Shown here one piece after another: positions 9,427 to 18,800 of a stretch of 64,000 bases of DNA; the first letter of the stretch is position 1; each line of letters opens with the position of its first letter. Below the pieces are notes generated by a model. The model saw only the letters and a list, made by a program, of their open reading frames with translations, searched no databases and was not told the DNA's origin. Position numbers and translations under genes: made by a program. Location of the stretch: contig NZ_ASSJ01000049.1 of the NCBI RefSeq assembly GCF_000473895.1, positions 174,980-238,979 of the forward strand, in the 5' to 3' direction. Origin of the DNA: Rubidibacter lacunae KORDI 51-2. Lineage in GTDB: Bacteria; Cyanobacteriota; Cyanobacteriia; Cyanobacteriales; Rubidibacteraceae.

Positions 9427-9769
9427 TACTGTCGTTGCTCCGAGGGGTCTAGACTCTACGCTGATAGCAGCAGCTCCGGAACGCTAACTCAGACGCTCTG
9501 CCCAATTGATGGCGCAAGCCACAGCAATATTTCGTAAGGCGGGGAACAGATGCAGCACTTGCCGCATTTGGCAACGCTCGCCAGTGTACTCAAGTACGGG
9601 ATATCAGTACCAATGAAACCGAATCGTTCGCCACCTCGCGGCCGAGCCAAACTCCCTATGGGTTGCCGGACAGCCCGAGCACGCTCGCGAAATGCGACAA
9701 TAATGCTAATCGTATATTTAGCATAACTCGAGCGGATGCAAAACGCTGCCGGGACAGCGACACCGCGCG
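9427..9769. other. Divergent intergenic region
   Basis: These 343 bases separate divergently transcribed genes and should hold both promoters. The notable element is a perfect inverted repeat at 9703-9724, listed separately. Nothing else was recognised. Confidence 0.4.
9703..9724. promoter_or_regulatory. Perfect 7-bp inverted repeat, possible operator
   Basis: The arms ATGCTAA (9703-9709) and TTAGCAT (9718-9724) are exact reverse complements separated by 8 bases. The spacer and right arm overlap a TATATT -10-like stretch, about 46 bases before the first possible start of the acetyltransferase gene. The layout fits an operator for a dimeric repressor. There is no T-run, which argues against a terminator. 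Confidence 0.35.
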
Positions 9770-10369
9770 ATGAACCGCACTGATGCCTGGCGCGTTAGCA
9801 TCGCAGGCGGGAAGATGGATCGAGTACACGAGCTTTACGCGGGCATGACGTTCTGGAAAAATTTGTTTGGCAACGGCGACACGGCAACGGCCGGGCAGGC
9901 AACGAGTCCGCAAGGCGAGATGTTAGAAGCAGCAGGCGAACTCCCGGACGGCGGTCGCATCGTTTTTAGCACGACACGCGACATCGATCTATACGAGTTG
10001 GAGGAATTATGCGACGCAGTCGGTTGGGCGCGTCGCCCGATGCGTAAAGTAGGCAAAGCGATTCAGTACAGCTTTTTGGTCGTATCGATGTGGGAGCTGC
10101 AGGGGTCGCGGCGCCGGCTTGTTGGTTTTGCCCGAGCGACGTCGGACCATGCATTTAATGCAACAATTTGGGATGTGGTCGTACATCCAAAACTGCAGAG
10201 CAAGGGATTTGGAAAAGCGCTGATGAGGTACGCGATCGCTAAACTGCGTCGCGAAGACATCAGCAACATTACGCTTTTCGCCGATGCTCAAGTGGTTGAT
10301 TTTTATCGCCGGCTCGGTTTCGTGCTCGACCCAGAGGGTATCAAAGGGATGTTCTGGTATCCCGATTGA
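9770..10369 (+). CDS. GNAT family N-acetyltransferase
   Basis: This is a 199-residue acetyl-CoA-dependent N-acetyltransferase. The GNAT core is in the C-terminal 130 residues: motif A reads [16 protein letters not shown], containing the Q/R-x-x-G-x-G/A pyrophosphate loop, followed by a helix and by FYRRLGF, the usual motif B ending. The substrate is unknown. The N-terminal 70 residues contain a glycine/threonine-rich linker. The ATG at 9770 gives the longest reading. A second ATG at 9845, opening MTFWKNLFG, may be the true start, since cyanobacterial relatives, as I recall them, begin close to that segment. The gene has its own promoter region with an inverted repeat and marks the left border of the Rhs island. 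Confidence 0.82.
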   Translation: MNRTDAWRVSIAGGKMDRVHELYAGMTFWKNLFGNGDTATAGQATSPQGEMLEAAGELPDGGRIVFSTTRDIDLYELEELCDAVGWARRPMRKVGKAIQYSFLVVSMWELQGSRRRLVGFARATSDHAFNATIWDVVVHPKLQSKGFGKALMRYAIAKLRREDISNITLFADAQVVDFYRRLGFVLDPEGIKGMFWYPD

Positions 10370-10904
10370 AAGGTCGGCACGCGCTCTCTCCCTAGCTAGA
10401 GCGGCGGCAGATTGTCAATTGAACGGTATGCTTCTGAAAATCAACACTATTTCGGATGGGTGCCTTTAGTCCGATGGATGCCTCGGAACGGTGGCTATGC
10501 TGCCGCATTCGTTCCTGTCAAATCCCACCAACTTTCACATCGTTGGCTCATAACCTCTCGATAATCTTGTGCGCTCAGAGTTCATGCTGATGAGGGTGGA
10601 AATGTCCTCATATCGGTTCGAAGGCTGACCGGAATCCCTGGGTTTGACCAGAAGCTTTGAACTAACCCAGCGGACTTTTCCTCGCTCGGGCTGCTCGGTG
10701 GAGTTTCTCCGCTCGATTGTCAAGCCCATGTGCTGTTTTTACTCCCCTCTTTCTTGATGGTAGAAGGTGGTGGAGGCTCAAACTTTTACTTGTCCTACAA
10801 TATATTATCCCTGCTCAAATATTTGAAGTACAAAAAGATGGCAGTATTTTGCAAACCAATTGATACATCATCCTCATAGATACTGCTAAGACCGTTTCGA
10901 TCTG
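10370..10904. other. Gene-poor region, possible decayed Rhs tip
   Basis: No reading frame here is convincing. The part from about 10780 to 10904 is AT-rich compared with the flanks. It lies exactly where the C-terminal tip of the displaced Rhs fragment at 10905-11172 would have been (minus strand). It may be a decayed toxin or immunity sequence, which is inference. Confidence 0.3.
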
Positions 10905-11172
10905 TTTTCACGTTTGATGACATCTAGTTGGCTCGCCGCATCATAGGTGAACTCGACTCGATTGTTGATGACACTACTCCCACTCTGATCAATGCTCGCG
11001 ACTCGATTGAGATCGTCGTAGGTTAACGACTCGACACCTCCTTCGTTGTCAGTAACGCTGGTGCGGTTGCCTGCTGAGTTGTAGCTATAGGTCAGGACAA
11101 CATCGGGAACGTCGGGCGCTCCGGAGTTATCTACCTTGGTTAGCCGTCCGTTGCGATCGGAGGTGTAAGCGA
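10905..11172 (-). pseudogene. Displaced Rhs fragment 1 (YD repeats)
   Basis: On the minus strand this stretch encodes YD-repeat sequence such as NRNGRLTKVD, then YNSAGNRTSV, then DDLNRVASI. It aligns without gaps to 16829-17096 of the giant Rhs gene at a constant offset of 5,924 bases; the match fades at both ends. By eye it is clearly more diverged than fragment 2. It has no start codon, no shell and no tip. It is best read as an old Rhs tail left behind after tip exchange. It was probably never translated in its present state. Confidence 0.75.
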
Positions 11173-11734
11173 TGTATGGGGGTTGAACGTGGATTACGAA
11201 TACCTGTCGGAGTCATCAGAGACGATGATTCAAATCGCGACGATCCGCCTGGTGGTCAGACGGCTGGCGTAATTTGATACCACCCTGAACGTTTCAAATG
11301 GTTTCTAAAAAAGTAACCGATCTTGAATCGATAGCCTTTCTGAAATGGGAAAAGGCGCAACGAGAGACTGACAATCGCAAAGGCGAGAAATTGGGCGAAC
11401 AACTCGGTTGTGTGGCTGGACGTGAATCGTGGAGAGAATTCCTGCTGCGGGCTCGCTTCGTTTCCCTTGACGAAGACCTTGCCGGTGTTGCCGTTGCTCT
11501 CGCTCAGCTTCCGGAAGCCGGACAGTAACCCAGTGCTTCTTTCTCTGCCGATCCTCTTGCGTGAGGCTTTGTTGTCTCGCATAGTCTGCGGGCCGAACTG
11601 AGAGGACCCCAAATGTGCTAGCTCACGAAGAGAGGATCGCTGAGCGATCGCTGCCGTTAACACCTACGTTAAAGCGGTATGTAGAAGATGCAACCTGCTA
11701 ACTCACTCTCATGACTGCACTCAACCACGAGCAG
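11173..11734. other. Gene-poor region
   Basis: Between Rhs fragment 1 and the toxin-antitoxin pair there are two overlapping frames of 76 codons (plus strand, 11298-11528) and 135 codons (minus strand, 11256-11663). Neither has a recognised motif or a good ribosome site. The region could be remnant tip or immunity DNA. Confidence 0.3.
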
Positions 11735-12016
11735 TCAATCCGCGATCGCCTTCCCGATAGCAGCTGACTGCCTGACTTCAATGACGCCTGCCATCGGCAA
11801 GTCTTTTAAGAGGCGCTCGTAGGCGTAGCGCGTGATGGTTCGGACATTGTGGGTCAGCAATACGCGGTTTTCTGCTGCCGCCCACGCCAATATCGTTTGG
11901 TCATTAAGCCCGGATAGGCCGACATCCTGGACGCGCACTAAATCAATCTCGGGTAAGCGTTGCCTGAGCCCTCTAGCGATCGCGTTGTCGAAGTTCTCAT
12001 CGGCGAGAAATTTCAC
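11735..12016 (-). CDS. PIN-like toxin, DUF5615 family
   Basis: This protein of about 93 residues resembles the DUF5615/Mut7-C PIN-like group. The N-terminus KFLADENFD carries the conserved acidic pair of the PIN active site, and the centre has VLLTHN, where the family usually has a third acidic residue (TxD); here it is His-Asn. Relatives are predicted RNases acting as toxins. The chosen start is GTG at 12014-12016, overlapping the TGA of the upstream antitoxin gene as GTGA, the usual sign of translational coupling. A longer reading from 12052 would add an unrelated N-terminus and was not used. The partner DUF433 gene upstream completes a two-gene toxin-antitoxin module between two displaced Rhs fragments. 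Confidence 0.8.
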   Translation of the reverse strand: MKFLADENFDNAIARGLRQRLPEIDLVRVQDVGLSGLNDQTILAWAAAENRVLLTHNVRTITRYAYERLLKDLPMAGVIEVRQSAAIGKAIAD

Positions 12017-12342
12017 TGTCGGCCAGCACGGCGGGGCAAGCGATCGCGCCACGCCCTTTGCCCGAACCGCATCTCGTTTTCCTGGCGAATCGCCGCACCC
12101 ACGTCGTCACGCTGCCGGAGATATGCGGCCACCTCTTCGCGGTGGTTGAGGTAAAAGTGAATCGTTCCGTACACGTCAGCTAGCCGCAACGCTGGATAGC
12201 GCGTCGCGATTTCTTCTGCCGTTGCTCCCTGCTGGAAGGCAGTCACCACTGTATCGAGGGTGACGCGCGTGCCGCGGACCAGTACGACACCATCGGCATT
12301 ACGGGCGAGGGGAGTTGGGTCGGTGGCAGGGGTCAGAACCAT
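12013..12342 (-). CDS. DUF433 antitoxin
   Basis: This is a 109-residue DUF433 protein, a small winged/helix-turn-helix-like family usually encoded just upstream of DUF5615 or other PIN toxins. The signature is VLVRGTRVTLDTVVTAF, then GATAEEIATRYPAL and LADVYGTIHFYL, which form the DNA-binding core. The C-terminal tail is basic and may hold the toxin-binding part. It should neutralise the following toxin and repress its own promoter, as is typical of such modules. The ATG at 12340-12342 lies about 35 bases after a plausible promoter. Its stop overlaps the toxin start by 4 bases. Confidence 0.85.
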   Translation of the reverse strand: MVLTPATDPTPLARNADGVVLVRGTRVTLDTVVTAFQQGATAEEIATRYPALRLADVYGTIHFYLNHREEVAAYLRQRDDVGAAIRQENEMRFGQRAWRDRLPRRAGRQ

Positions 12343-12375
12343 CGTTGGGCTAAGGCTCGAGAAGGAACCACACTA

Positions 12376-12405
12376 TATATAATTTCCCATACTTGGTCTC
12401 GACAA
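12376..12405 (-). promoter_or_regulatory. Possible promoter of the toxin-antitoxin pair
   Basis: Read on the minus strand, TTGTCG (12400-12405) and TATATA (12376-12381) are separated by 18 bases, and the -10 lies about 34 bases before the antitoxin ATG. Both boxes are near consensus. The call rests on spacing and position only. Confidence 0.4.
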
Positions 12406-12542
12406 TACCGAATAACTGCAGGATGAAGCAGGGCAAACGCATACACAAATCTGGGCTCAATTTTTGAGTAGTCCTGAAGTGTGATGCTCGAGCTGGGTTG
12501 TGAACATGGCTAGGTGTGGGTCCTGCACCGACTGGCACTGAC

Positions 12543-13475
12543 TTAATCGTACTCGTAGGTGTAGGTGCCATCGGAGAGCAGGCGCTTGTCGCCACCAGTC
12601 TCGTAACCGGTATTGGTGCGGTTGCCGTTGCTATGGTAGCTGTACCCCTCATCATCTTGGTAGCTGTAATTCGCTGAGGTCAGTTGGTCGGTTTGGTCGT
12701 ATTTGTAGGTTGCCGTACCGTCTGGGGTGCTCAGTCTCGTTAGGCGATCGCCGGCGTCGTAGTCGAAGCTATATCTGGCAATGCTGCCGTGAGTCAGCTC
12801 GGTTAGGCGTCCTCTGTTGTCGAAGTCATAGTCGCTGGTGACGATTGACGAGCCGCCGCTCGAGCTGTTGAAGCGTTTGATGGTATCGAGCTGGCTTGCT
12901 GCGTCATAGGCGAACTCGACTCGCTTGTCGATGACACCACTCCCGCTCTGGGCAATGCTCGCGACTCGGTTGAGGTCGTCGAAGGTCCACGTTTCGACGC
13001 CTCCTACATTGTCACTGACGCTGGTGCGATTGCCTGCTGAATCGTAGCCATAGGTCAGGACAACTTCGGGGACGTCTGGCGTCCCGGAGTTATCGACCTT
13101 AGTGAGTCGTCCGTTGCTGTCGTAGGAGTAGGCGTAGTTGGAGTCGCGATCGCCCGCCGTTTTCAATTGACCGGCAGCATCGTAGTTGTAGCTGAAGGTC
13201 CGGAGACCGTCTCGGCCAGTCCGCCACTTCTCGGCGGTGAGGCGATCGCGGTGGTCGTACTCGAAGGTGCGGACGCGTCCGTTGCGATCGGTTGCCCGAG
13301 TCCGATTGCCAACCTTGTCGTACTTGTATTCTCGGGCGAGTCCGAGTTGATTGGTCTCGCGGATTAAACGATAGAAGTCGTCGTACGTGAAGGTGGTTGT
13401 GTTTGCTTTGGGGTCGGTGACATTTAGCCGAGAGGACGTTAGCATCGAGACCGAAACGGGAGTCAACTTCCCCAC
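12543..13475 (-). pseudogene. Displaced Rhs fragment 2 (YD repeats, tip lost)
   Basis: An open frame of 310 codons encodes about fourteen YD repeats (for example FEYDHRDRLTAEKW and FDYDAGDRLTRL). Bases 12547-13420 align to 16508-17381 of the giant gene with no gap, at an offset of 3,961 bases, and look well over 90 percent identical. The copy stops at a TAA exactly where homology ends (TYEYD then stop). It therefore lacks the last YD repeats, the RHS core and the toxin tip. Its 5' part (13421-13475) is unrelated sequence, and no convincing start or ribosome site is present. It is an orphan Rhs tail that may serve as a recombination donor or be inert. Confidence 0.85.
12547..13420 (-). repeat. 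874-bp direct repeat of the giant gene tail, copy 1
   Basis: This copy matches 16508-17381 in the same orientation with a constant offset of 3,961 bases. Such a long, near-identical direct repeat could recombine and delete or swap the 4 kb between copies, which contains the present toxin tip, immunity gene and kptA. Confidence 0.85.
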
Positions 13476-13560
13476 TCTGAGTGCAGTTAAGGAGGTGGCA
13501 AAACTACATTAACTAAAATTCACGTGTACAAAATGAGTTAACAACTTCCGGATTAGTTCT

Positions 13561-14112
13561 CTAAGGTTTAATGTAGATAGGCGGGATAAAATCTGATAGC
13601 CATATTTTTTCATTTCCTATGTAAAAGTCAATTCCATCGCTAGAAGCATCGCCAGCTTTGATCTTTAGAATTACGGGCTCATGTGACTTTCTTTTCCCTA
13701 CCCTCTCGGCATCCCGAACATTGACCGCCAGGTGAACATATTGCCGTGTCATTGATTTTAGCCCTTCTTGATAAATTAGCTCTGCCGACTTCGGTGAAGT
13801 ACCATGATAAAGAATTTCTGGGGGTTGCGCTGATTGCTTCTCCAACTTTCCTGGAATAGTATGGCCGTATAGTGCACGAATCTTATCACCATTGTTAGAA
13901 AGCTCATGGCGTTTCTTGTTTGATTGAATAATCATCTTCTCTACATCCTCACCTCTTAAACTAGACCATTCAGGCTTTAATGATCTTAGTGAGTCCAACA
14001 GAGATTCAACTACTACCCATCCATCATTATCTATCTCAAGCTCATAAACCCATGGCTCATGGCGAAGAGCATGGGATACTGTCCGACTTAAGTCTGAATA
14101 ATCTAGCATCAT
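13561..14112 (-). CDS. kptA: RNA 2'-phosphotransferase, Tpt1/KptA family
   Basis: This 183-residue protein has the length and layout of bacterial KptA. Tpt1/KptA enzymes move an internal RNA 2'-phosphate onto NAD+, releasing nicotinamide and ADP-ribose 1'',2''-cyclic phosphate; some also ADP-ribosylate RNA or DNA ends. The catalytic set Arg-His-Arg-Arg appears intact: Arg17-His18 in ALRHEP, Arg68 in NKKRHEL, and Arg123 in MTRQYVHL. The flanking marks KIRALYGH (78-84), YHGTS (102-106) and NEKIWLSDFIPP are also typical. The ATG pair at 14107-14112 is the start. It lies 17 bases after the probable immunity gene, in a likely operon with the giant Rhs gene. The DNA is much more AT-rich than the island average. 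A role in repairing or reversing toxin damage to RNA is a hypothesis. Confidence 0.88.
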   Translation of the reverse strand: MMLDYSDLSRTVSHALRHEPWVYELEIDNDGWVVVESLLDSLRSLKPEWSSLRGEDVEKMIIQSNKKRHELSNNGDKIRALYGHTIPGKLEKQSAQPPEILYHGTSPKSAELIYQEGLKSMTRQYVHLAVNVRDAERVGKRKSHEPVILKIKAGDASSDGIDFYIGNEKIWLSDFIPPIYIKP

Positions 14113-14129
14113 GGAGAAGGAGTTAACAA

Positions 14130-14573
14130 TTAATCAAGTTTTTGAATCGATTGCATATGCTTAATCACTTCGTTATCTTCCAAAGGCTCCCAGTCAGAAT
14201 CATAATCCACACCCTTCAGAGAATGTGCTATAGTCCAAACTAAATTATTACCGTCATCAATTCCATTTGCTCCAAGATTGGGAAAACGTTTTAGACAAAC
14301 ATACAAGGCTGCAACCAGGTAGGAACTATCATAAGGCAAGTTTATTCCTTCTTCCACAAGCCAACTGATAATGCTTGCTGATAAGTACCAACATTTAGTT
14401 TTTGACTGATTCATTAATATGGATATAGCATCAGATAATACTCCTTGAGTTCCATATTTCTCTATGAGATCTTGAACATTTTCTTCAAAAGTATCAAAGG
14501 AACTTTCATCCTCTGGCGCACTGTAGAGTTCAGAACATATTGCTTGTAGTAATTCATCTTTTGAGTTGTTCAT
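14130..14573 (-). CDS. Probable immunity protein for the Rhs toxin tip
   Basis: This is a strongly acidic 147-residue protein with no signal peptide, predicted mostly helical, with segments such as ENVQDLIEKYG and YLSASIISWLVEEG. I cannot assign a family. The immunity call rests on position: its ATG (14571-14573) begins 13 bases after the TGA of the giant Rhs gene, a spacing typical of effector-immunity pairs, and its size and acidity suit a protein that binds a basic toxin domain. The frame is open further upstream, into the toxin coding sequence, but that extension only reads antiphase Rhs-tip DNA and was rejected. Like the tip and kptA, it is AT-rich, suggesting the three arrived together. 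It would act in the cytoplasm. Confidence 0.7.
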   Translation of the reverse strand: MNNSKDELLQAICSELYSAPEDESSFDTFEENVQDLIEKYGTQGVLSDAISILMNQSKTKCWYLSASIISWLVEEGINLPYDSSYLVAALYVCLKRFPNLGANGIDDGNNLVWTIAHSLKGVDYDSDWEPLEDNEVIKHMQSIQKLD

Positions 14574-14586
14574 GTCTCTTTTGAAA

Positions 14587-15829
14587 TCACTTGAATTGTG
14601 CGGGTATCTTATCTGTGGGAAATAATTTGTGCGATAGAAAGCCTTTGAATTTTTTATGAAAAACATTTTGAGGCAAACTTTCCAGAGCAATTTGAGCGGA
14701 ATTTAGAGAATTAGGGTGACGAAAATGACCAGACTTATCATTGACCCAGACAATCTTTCCACCCTTGAGGTATACCTCCCCAGCCCCTAAAACTTTTGGG
14801 TTTTTACCACCAATCAAAGTTGGATGAGGAAGTCCTTTTGGAAAATCACTACTCCGTCCCCGAGTACCAATGATGAAGTTGCCAGATTCGTCAATTACGT
14901 AAGTGAATCTTCCTGTAGTTTGTTTACTGAAGATCTTGCCACCAGGAGTTACTACGTCAGGTAATACTCTAGCACTTGGATTTCTTACATACACCCTGTT
15001 ATCAGGATCTACAAAAGCATTTTTACTAAGATCTCCTTCAAAATGTCCGTAAACTACGCCTCTAGGCTCGTACGCTCCCCTGCTTAGATCGGTTAACAAG
15101 CCAGCAATTGGAGCAGCTTTTGACAGAAGGGCAGTACTCTCCCTCGTCCCTGCCAAGGAGAGACCGAAACCTCGGGCTGAGCTAACTTGGAGAAGACCAT
15201 CATCACCTATAGCCAATACTCTTGGGAGTGGAGTGAGAATGTCATCTACTATCTCTGCCGATACAACCTCGACATCGATGATTGAGCCCCCCGACCCTCC
15301 CACTGTCTGGTTAAAGCGGGTCGAACTTCCTCCGAAGCTCTGAGCGAGGTTGTTTATTCCGCCGATCGTGTTGTTCCCGATATTGCGGAAGAGTCCTTTA
15401 ACGTTGCTAGCCCGCGCACCAAAGCTACTGCCGCCAGGCAACACGTTTCTACCTGCAGGGCTTAACGCTGTTGATAATGTGCCACCTTTGGCGAAGGGTG
15501 CTAGCGTGCCAATAGCAGAGATGCCAATGTTAAATGAACTTGTGAGAGGTCGATTCTCGAAATCGCTATTGAGGACGGCACTGGTTGTTGTGAAAACACC
15601 CAGGCCCACACCTGCAACCGAGACGGTCACTGGCGCTGCAGCAAAGGCTGCCGCACCGATAACTGCTCCGCCAGCACCTATGAGGCCAGACTGAAGTAAT
15701 GCTCCAGGTTGAAACTCGTCTTGACTTCCCTCTGCTAAAGCCAGAACTTGCTGGGTGGCACTGATGCCGACACCAGCCAGTGCACCAACAAGAGCAACAA
15801 CAGCGAGGCCAGCTATGATGGCAAACTCG
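14587..15829 (-). other. Variable C-terminal toxin tip of the giant Rhs protein
   Basis: After the RHS core the protein continues for about 413 residues. First come alternating glycine/alanine-rich hydrophobic helices, a common feature just after Rhs cores. Then comes an unrelated C-terminal domain of about 150 residues with PHPTLIGG, LGAGEVYLKGGKIVWV and SGHFRHPNSL near residues 13,300-13,355. Similar GAGE...SGHxRP patterns recur at the ends of other large bacterial exoproteins, as I recall, but I cannot name the enzyme activity. The conserved polar residues (His, Glu, Ser-Gly-His) could form an active site. The DNA here is AT-rich relative to the shell. Confidence 0.65.
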
Positions 15830-18800
15830 CCACTCGGGTCCACGAAGTTGGTGGGGCTATTACCGACGTAACGATAGAGATTTGTATCGCCAGCATCGAA
15901 GCTGATGGGATCGGTGGAAAGGAAGCGCCCGATCGCCACATCATAGTACCGCGCCCGATTGTATTGCAGCCCAGTTTCCCGATCGCGATCGCGCCCAGTA
16001 AACCCATAGTGAAAATCGACACTGGGGTCTAGCTCTGCAGTGACGTTCCCGAAGCTGTCGTAAGTGAGCTTGTTGAGGATGGTGCCATCGTTGCTGACGA
16101 CGTATTCCAAAGAGTTGAGGTGGTTGGTCAGCGCCCACTTGACCGCTTCACCGACCTCTTCCTGCGCCAGAATCTGGTCGATCGCCGGTCCGTGCAAATA
16201 CCGCTCGACGAGAACATCAGCACCATCGAACGCGAGGTAGAGGTCGTCGCCGTCGTAAACGTAGCGCTCGACTTCTGCTGACAGCAAACCGTCACCGTCG
16301 AGGTCGTAGACTTTCTCGATGCGGCGATTGTAGACGTCGTAGGTGTACTCGGCTCGACTGGTGGTGATGCGATCGATCTCTTTCCCTTGAGTGGTCAATA
16401 CGGGAACACTTGTCTCTACGGAAACGAGTCGATTGCGGAAGTCCCATTCGTATTCGGTGATTTCTCCTGAGGCGATCGCCGTGCGACGAATGCGATTGCC
16501 CTCGTCATCGTACTCGTAGGTGTAGGTCCCGTCTGAGAGCAGGCGGTTGTCGCCACCAGTCTCGTAACCGGTATTGGTGCGGTTGCCGTTGCTATCGTAG
16601 CGATACGCCTCATCATCTTGGTAGTTGTAGTTTGCTGAGGTCAGTTGGTCGGTTTGGTCGTAGTTGTAGGTTGCCGTACCGTCTGGGGTGCTCAGTTTCG
16701 TTAGGCGATCGCCGGCGTCGTAGTCGAAGCTGTAACTGGCAATGCTGCCGTGAGTCAGCTCGGTTAGGCGTCCTCGGTTGTCGAAGTCATAGTCGCTGGT
16801 GAGGATTGACCCACCGCCGCTCGAGCTGTTGTAGCGTTTGATGGTATCGAGCTGGCTCGCTGCGTCATAAGTGAACTCGACTCGCTTGTCGACAACACCA
16901 CGCCCGCTCTGAGCTATGCTCGTGACTCGGTTGAGGTCGTCGAAGGTGAACGTCTCGACGCCTCCTACATTGTCGGTGACGCTGGTGCGGTTGCCTGCTG
17001 AGTCGTAGCCATAGGTCAGGACAACATCGGGGACGTCGGGCGTCCCGGAATTATCGACCTTAGTAAGTCGTCCGTTGCTGTCGTAGGAGTAGGCGTAGTT
17101 GGAGTCGCGATCGCCCGCCGTTTTCAATTGCCCGGCAGCATCGTAGTTGTAGCTGAAGGTCCGGAGACCGTCTCGGCCAGTCCGCCACTTCTCGGCGGTG
17201 AGGCGATCGCGGTGGTCGTACTCGAAGGTGCGGACGCGTCCGTTGCGATCGGTTGCCTCAATCCGATTGCCAACCTTGTCGTACTTGTATTCTCGGGCAA
17301 GTCCCAGTTGATTGGTCTCGCTGATTAACCGATAGAGGTCGTCGTACTTGAAGGTGGTTGTGTTGGCTTGGGGGTCGGTAACGGTCAGCAGCGTGCCTTC
17401 CGCATCGTAGGTGTAGCTGGTTATTTTACCGAGCGGGTCGGTGACTGCGGTCAGCCAATCGCCGTTTGGATCGTAGTCGTAACGCGTGACGCGGTTGAGA
17501 GCATCGGTTTCTTTCGTTATGTTCCCCACCTCGTCGTAAACGCGAGTGAGCGTGGTAGTGCCGTTTTCGGAAATGCTGCCTTTTTCGACAATGCCGGTCA
17601 GACGATCGAGGGCGTCGTATTGGTAGTTCGTAATGCGGCTGAGTTCGTCGGTGACGCCCAGCAGATTGTCGTTACCGTCGTAGCTGTAGGTGCGCTTACC
17701 ACCCTCAGCATCTTCGCTCTCTAGCAGGCGATCGCGCGCATCGAAGTACTCGATTGTGGTGTTCGAGCGCGGGTCGGTCGTGGTGACTTTGAGCAGATCG
17801 GAGGTGTCGGCGTAGGCGATCTCGGTGGCGGAGCCCGCTCCCAGCGGCGGCGTAATCTTCGTCTGCCGATTCAGCTCGTCGTACTCGTAACGAGTCGTAC
17901 GATTCAGCTCGTCGGCGAACGACCCCAGGTTCCCGGCAGCATCGTAAGTGTAGCCGACGCTCTCTCCCCCAGCATACGTAACTCCCGTCAAACGGTTCAG
18001 CGCGTCGTAGTCGTAGCGGGTTTCTCGTCCCTCCTCATCTCGTTCGGAAGCGACGTTCCCCGCTGCGTCGTAAACAGTTACGAATTTTCCGTATGTAAAT
18101 TCATTGTCGGCATTAATTCGGGCGGTTTGGCGATTCAGCGCGTCGTATTCGTAGCGGGTGACGATGCCGTTGCGATCGCTAACCGTCACCAGATTCCCTT
18201 CTGCGTCGTAACTGTATTGCGTCTGCCCGGCGGGATCGGTGACCTTCGTCAGGCGATCGAGCGGGTCGTAGGTATAGGTGGTGGTGCGACCCAGGCGGTC
18301 CTTAACGCTCGTAAGATTGCCTTCCCCGTCGTAGCCGTACTGGGTCTGACCGATCGCGTCGGTTGCCGACGTCACGCGGTACAAGCGGTCATATTGGTAG
18401 GTGACATCGTTGCCGTTCGGGTCCGTCATCAACGTGACGTTCCCCTCCTTGTCATATTGAAAGGTAGTGGTGTAAGTGCTGTCGCCGACTTTCTCGCTGC
18501 GACTGACCTCGCGATAGAGTTTGTCGTAACCCGTATCGACTTGCGCGCCCAACGGACCCGTGACTCGCATGGAATGGCCCTCTGAGTGGCTCAAGTCATG
18601 CTCGATCTCGGTCAAACGACCTGCCGGATCGGTTATCCCGACAACACGATTGAGGGCGTCGTAAGTGTAAGTGGTGACGCGATCGCTATCCTCCCCCGGT
18701 TCGGTCAGGGCAAGCAAGTTGCCTTCGGGGTCGTAATTGTATTCCGTGCGATATTTAACGTTGCTTCCATCCGCCTCGGTTACTGCAGCCAGTTGGTAGA

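Noticed and set aside
11256..11663. Two overlapping frames on opposite strands as toxin or immunity genes
   Set aside because: No motif, no ribosome site and atypical codon use. They may be decayed DNA but cannot be supported as genes.
12017..12052. Longer N-terminus for the DUF5615 toxin
   Set aside because: It would overlap the antitoxin gene by 40 bases and adds residues that do not belong to the family; the GTG at 12016 gives a 4-base coupling overlap.
13561..14112. KptA as a displaced toxin tip instead of an enzyme
   Set aside because: It has its own start, full family length and all catalytic residues, and is not fused to Rhs sequence. A stand-alone enzyme is the simpler reading, although a toxic role cannot be excluded.
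14574..14690. Longer N-terminus for the immunity protein
   Set aside because: The extension overlaps the toxin coding sequence in another frame and has no family features. The ATG at 14573 is well spaced after the toxin stop.
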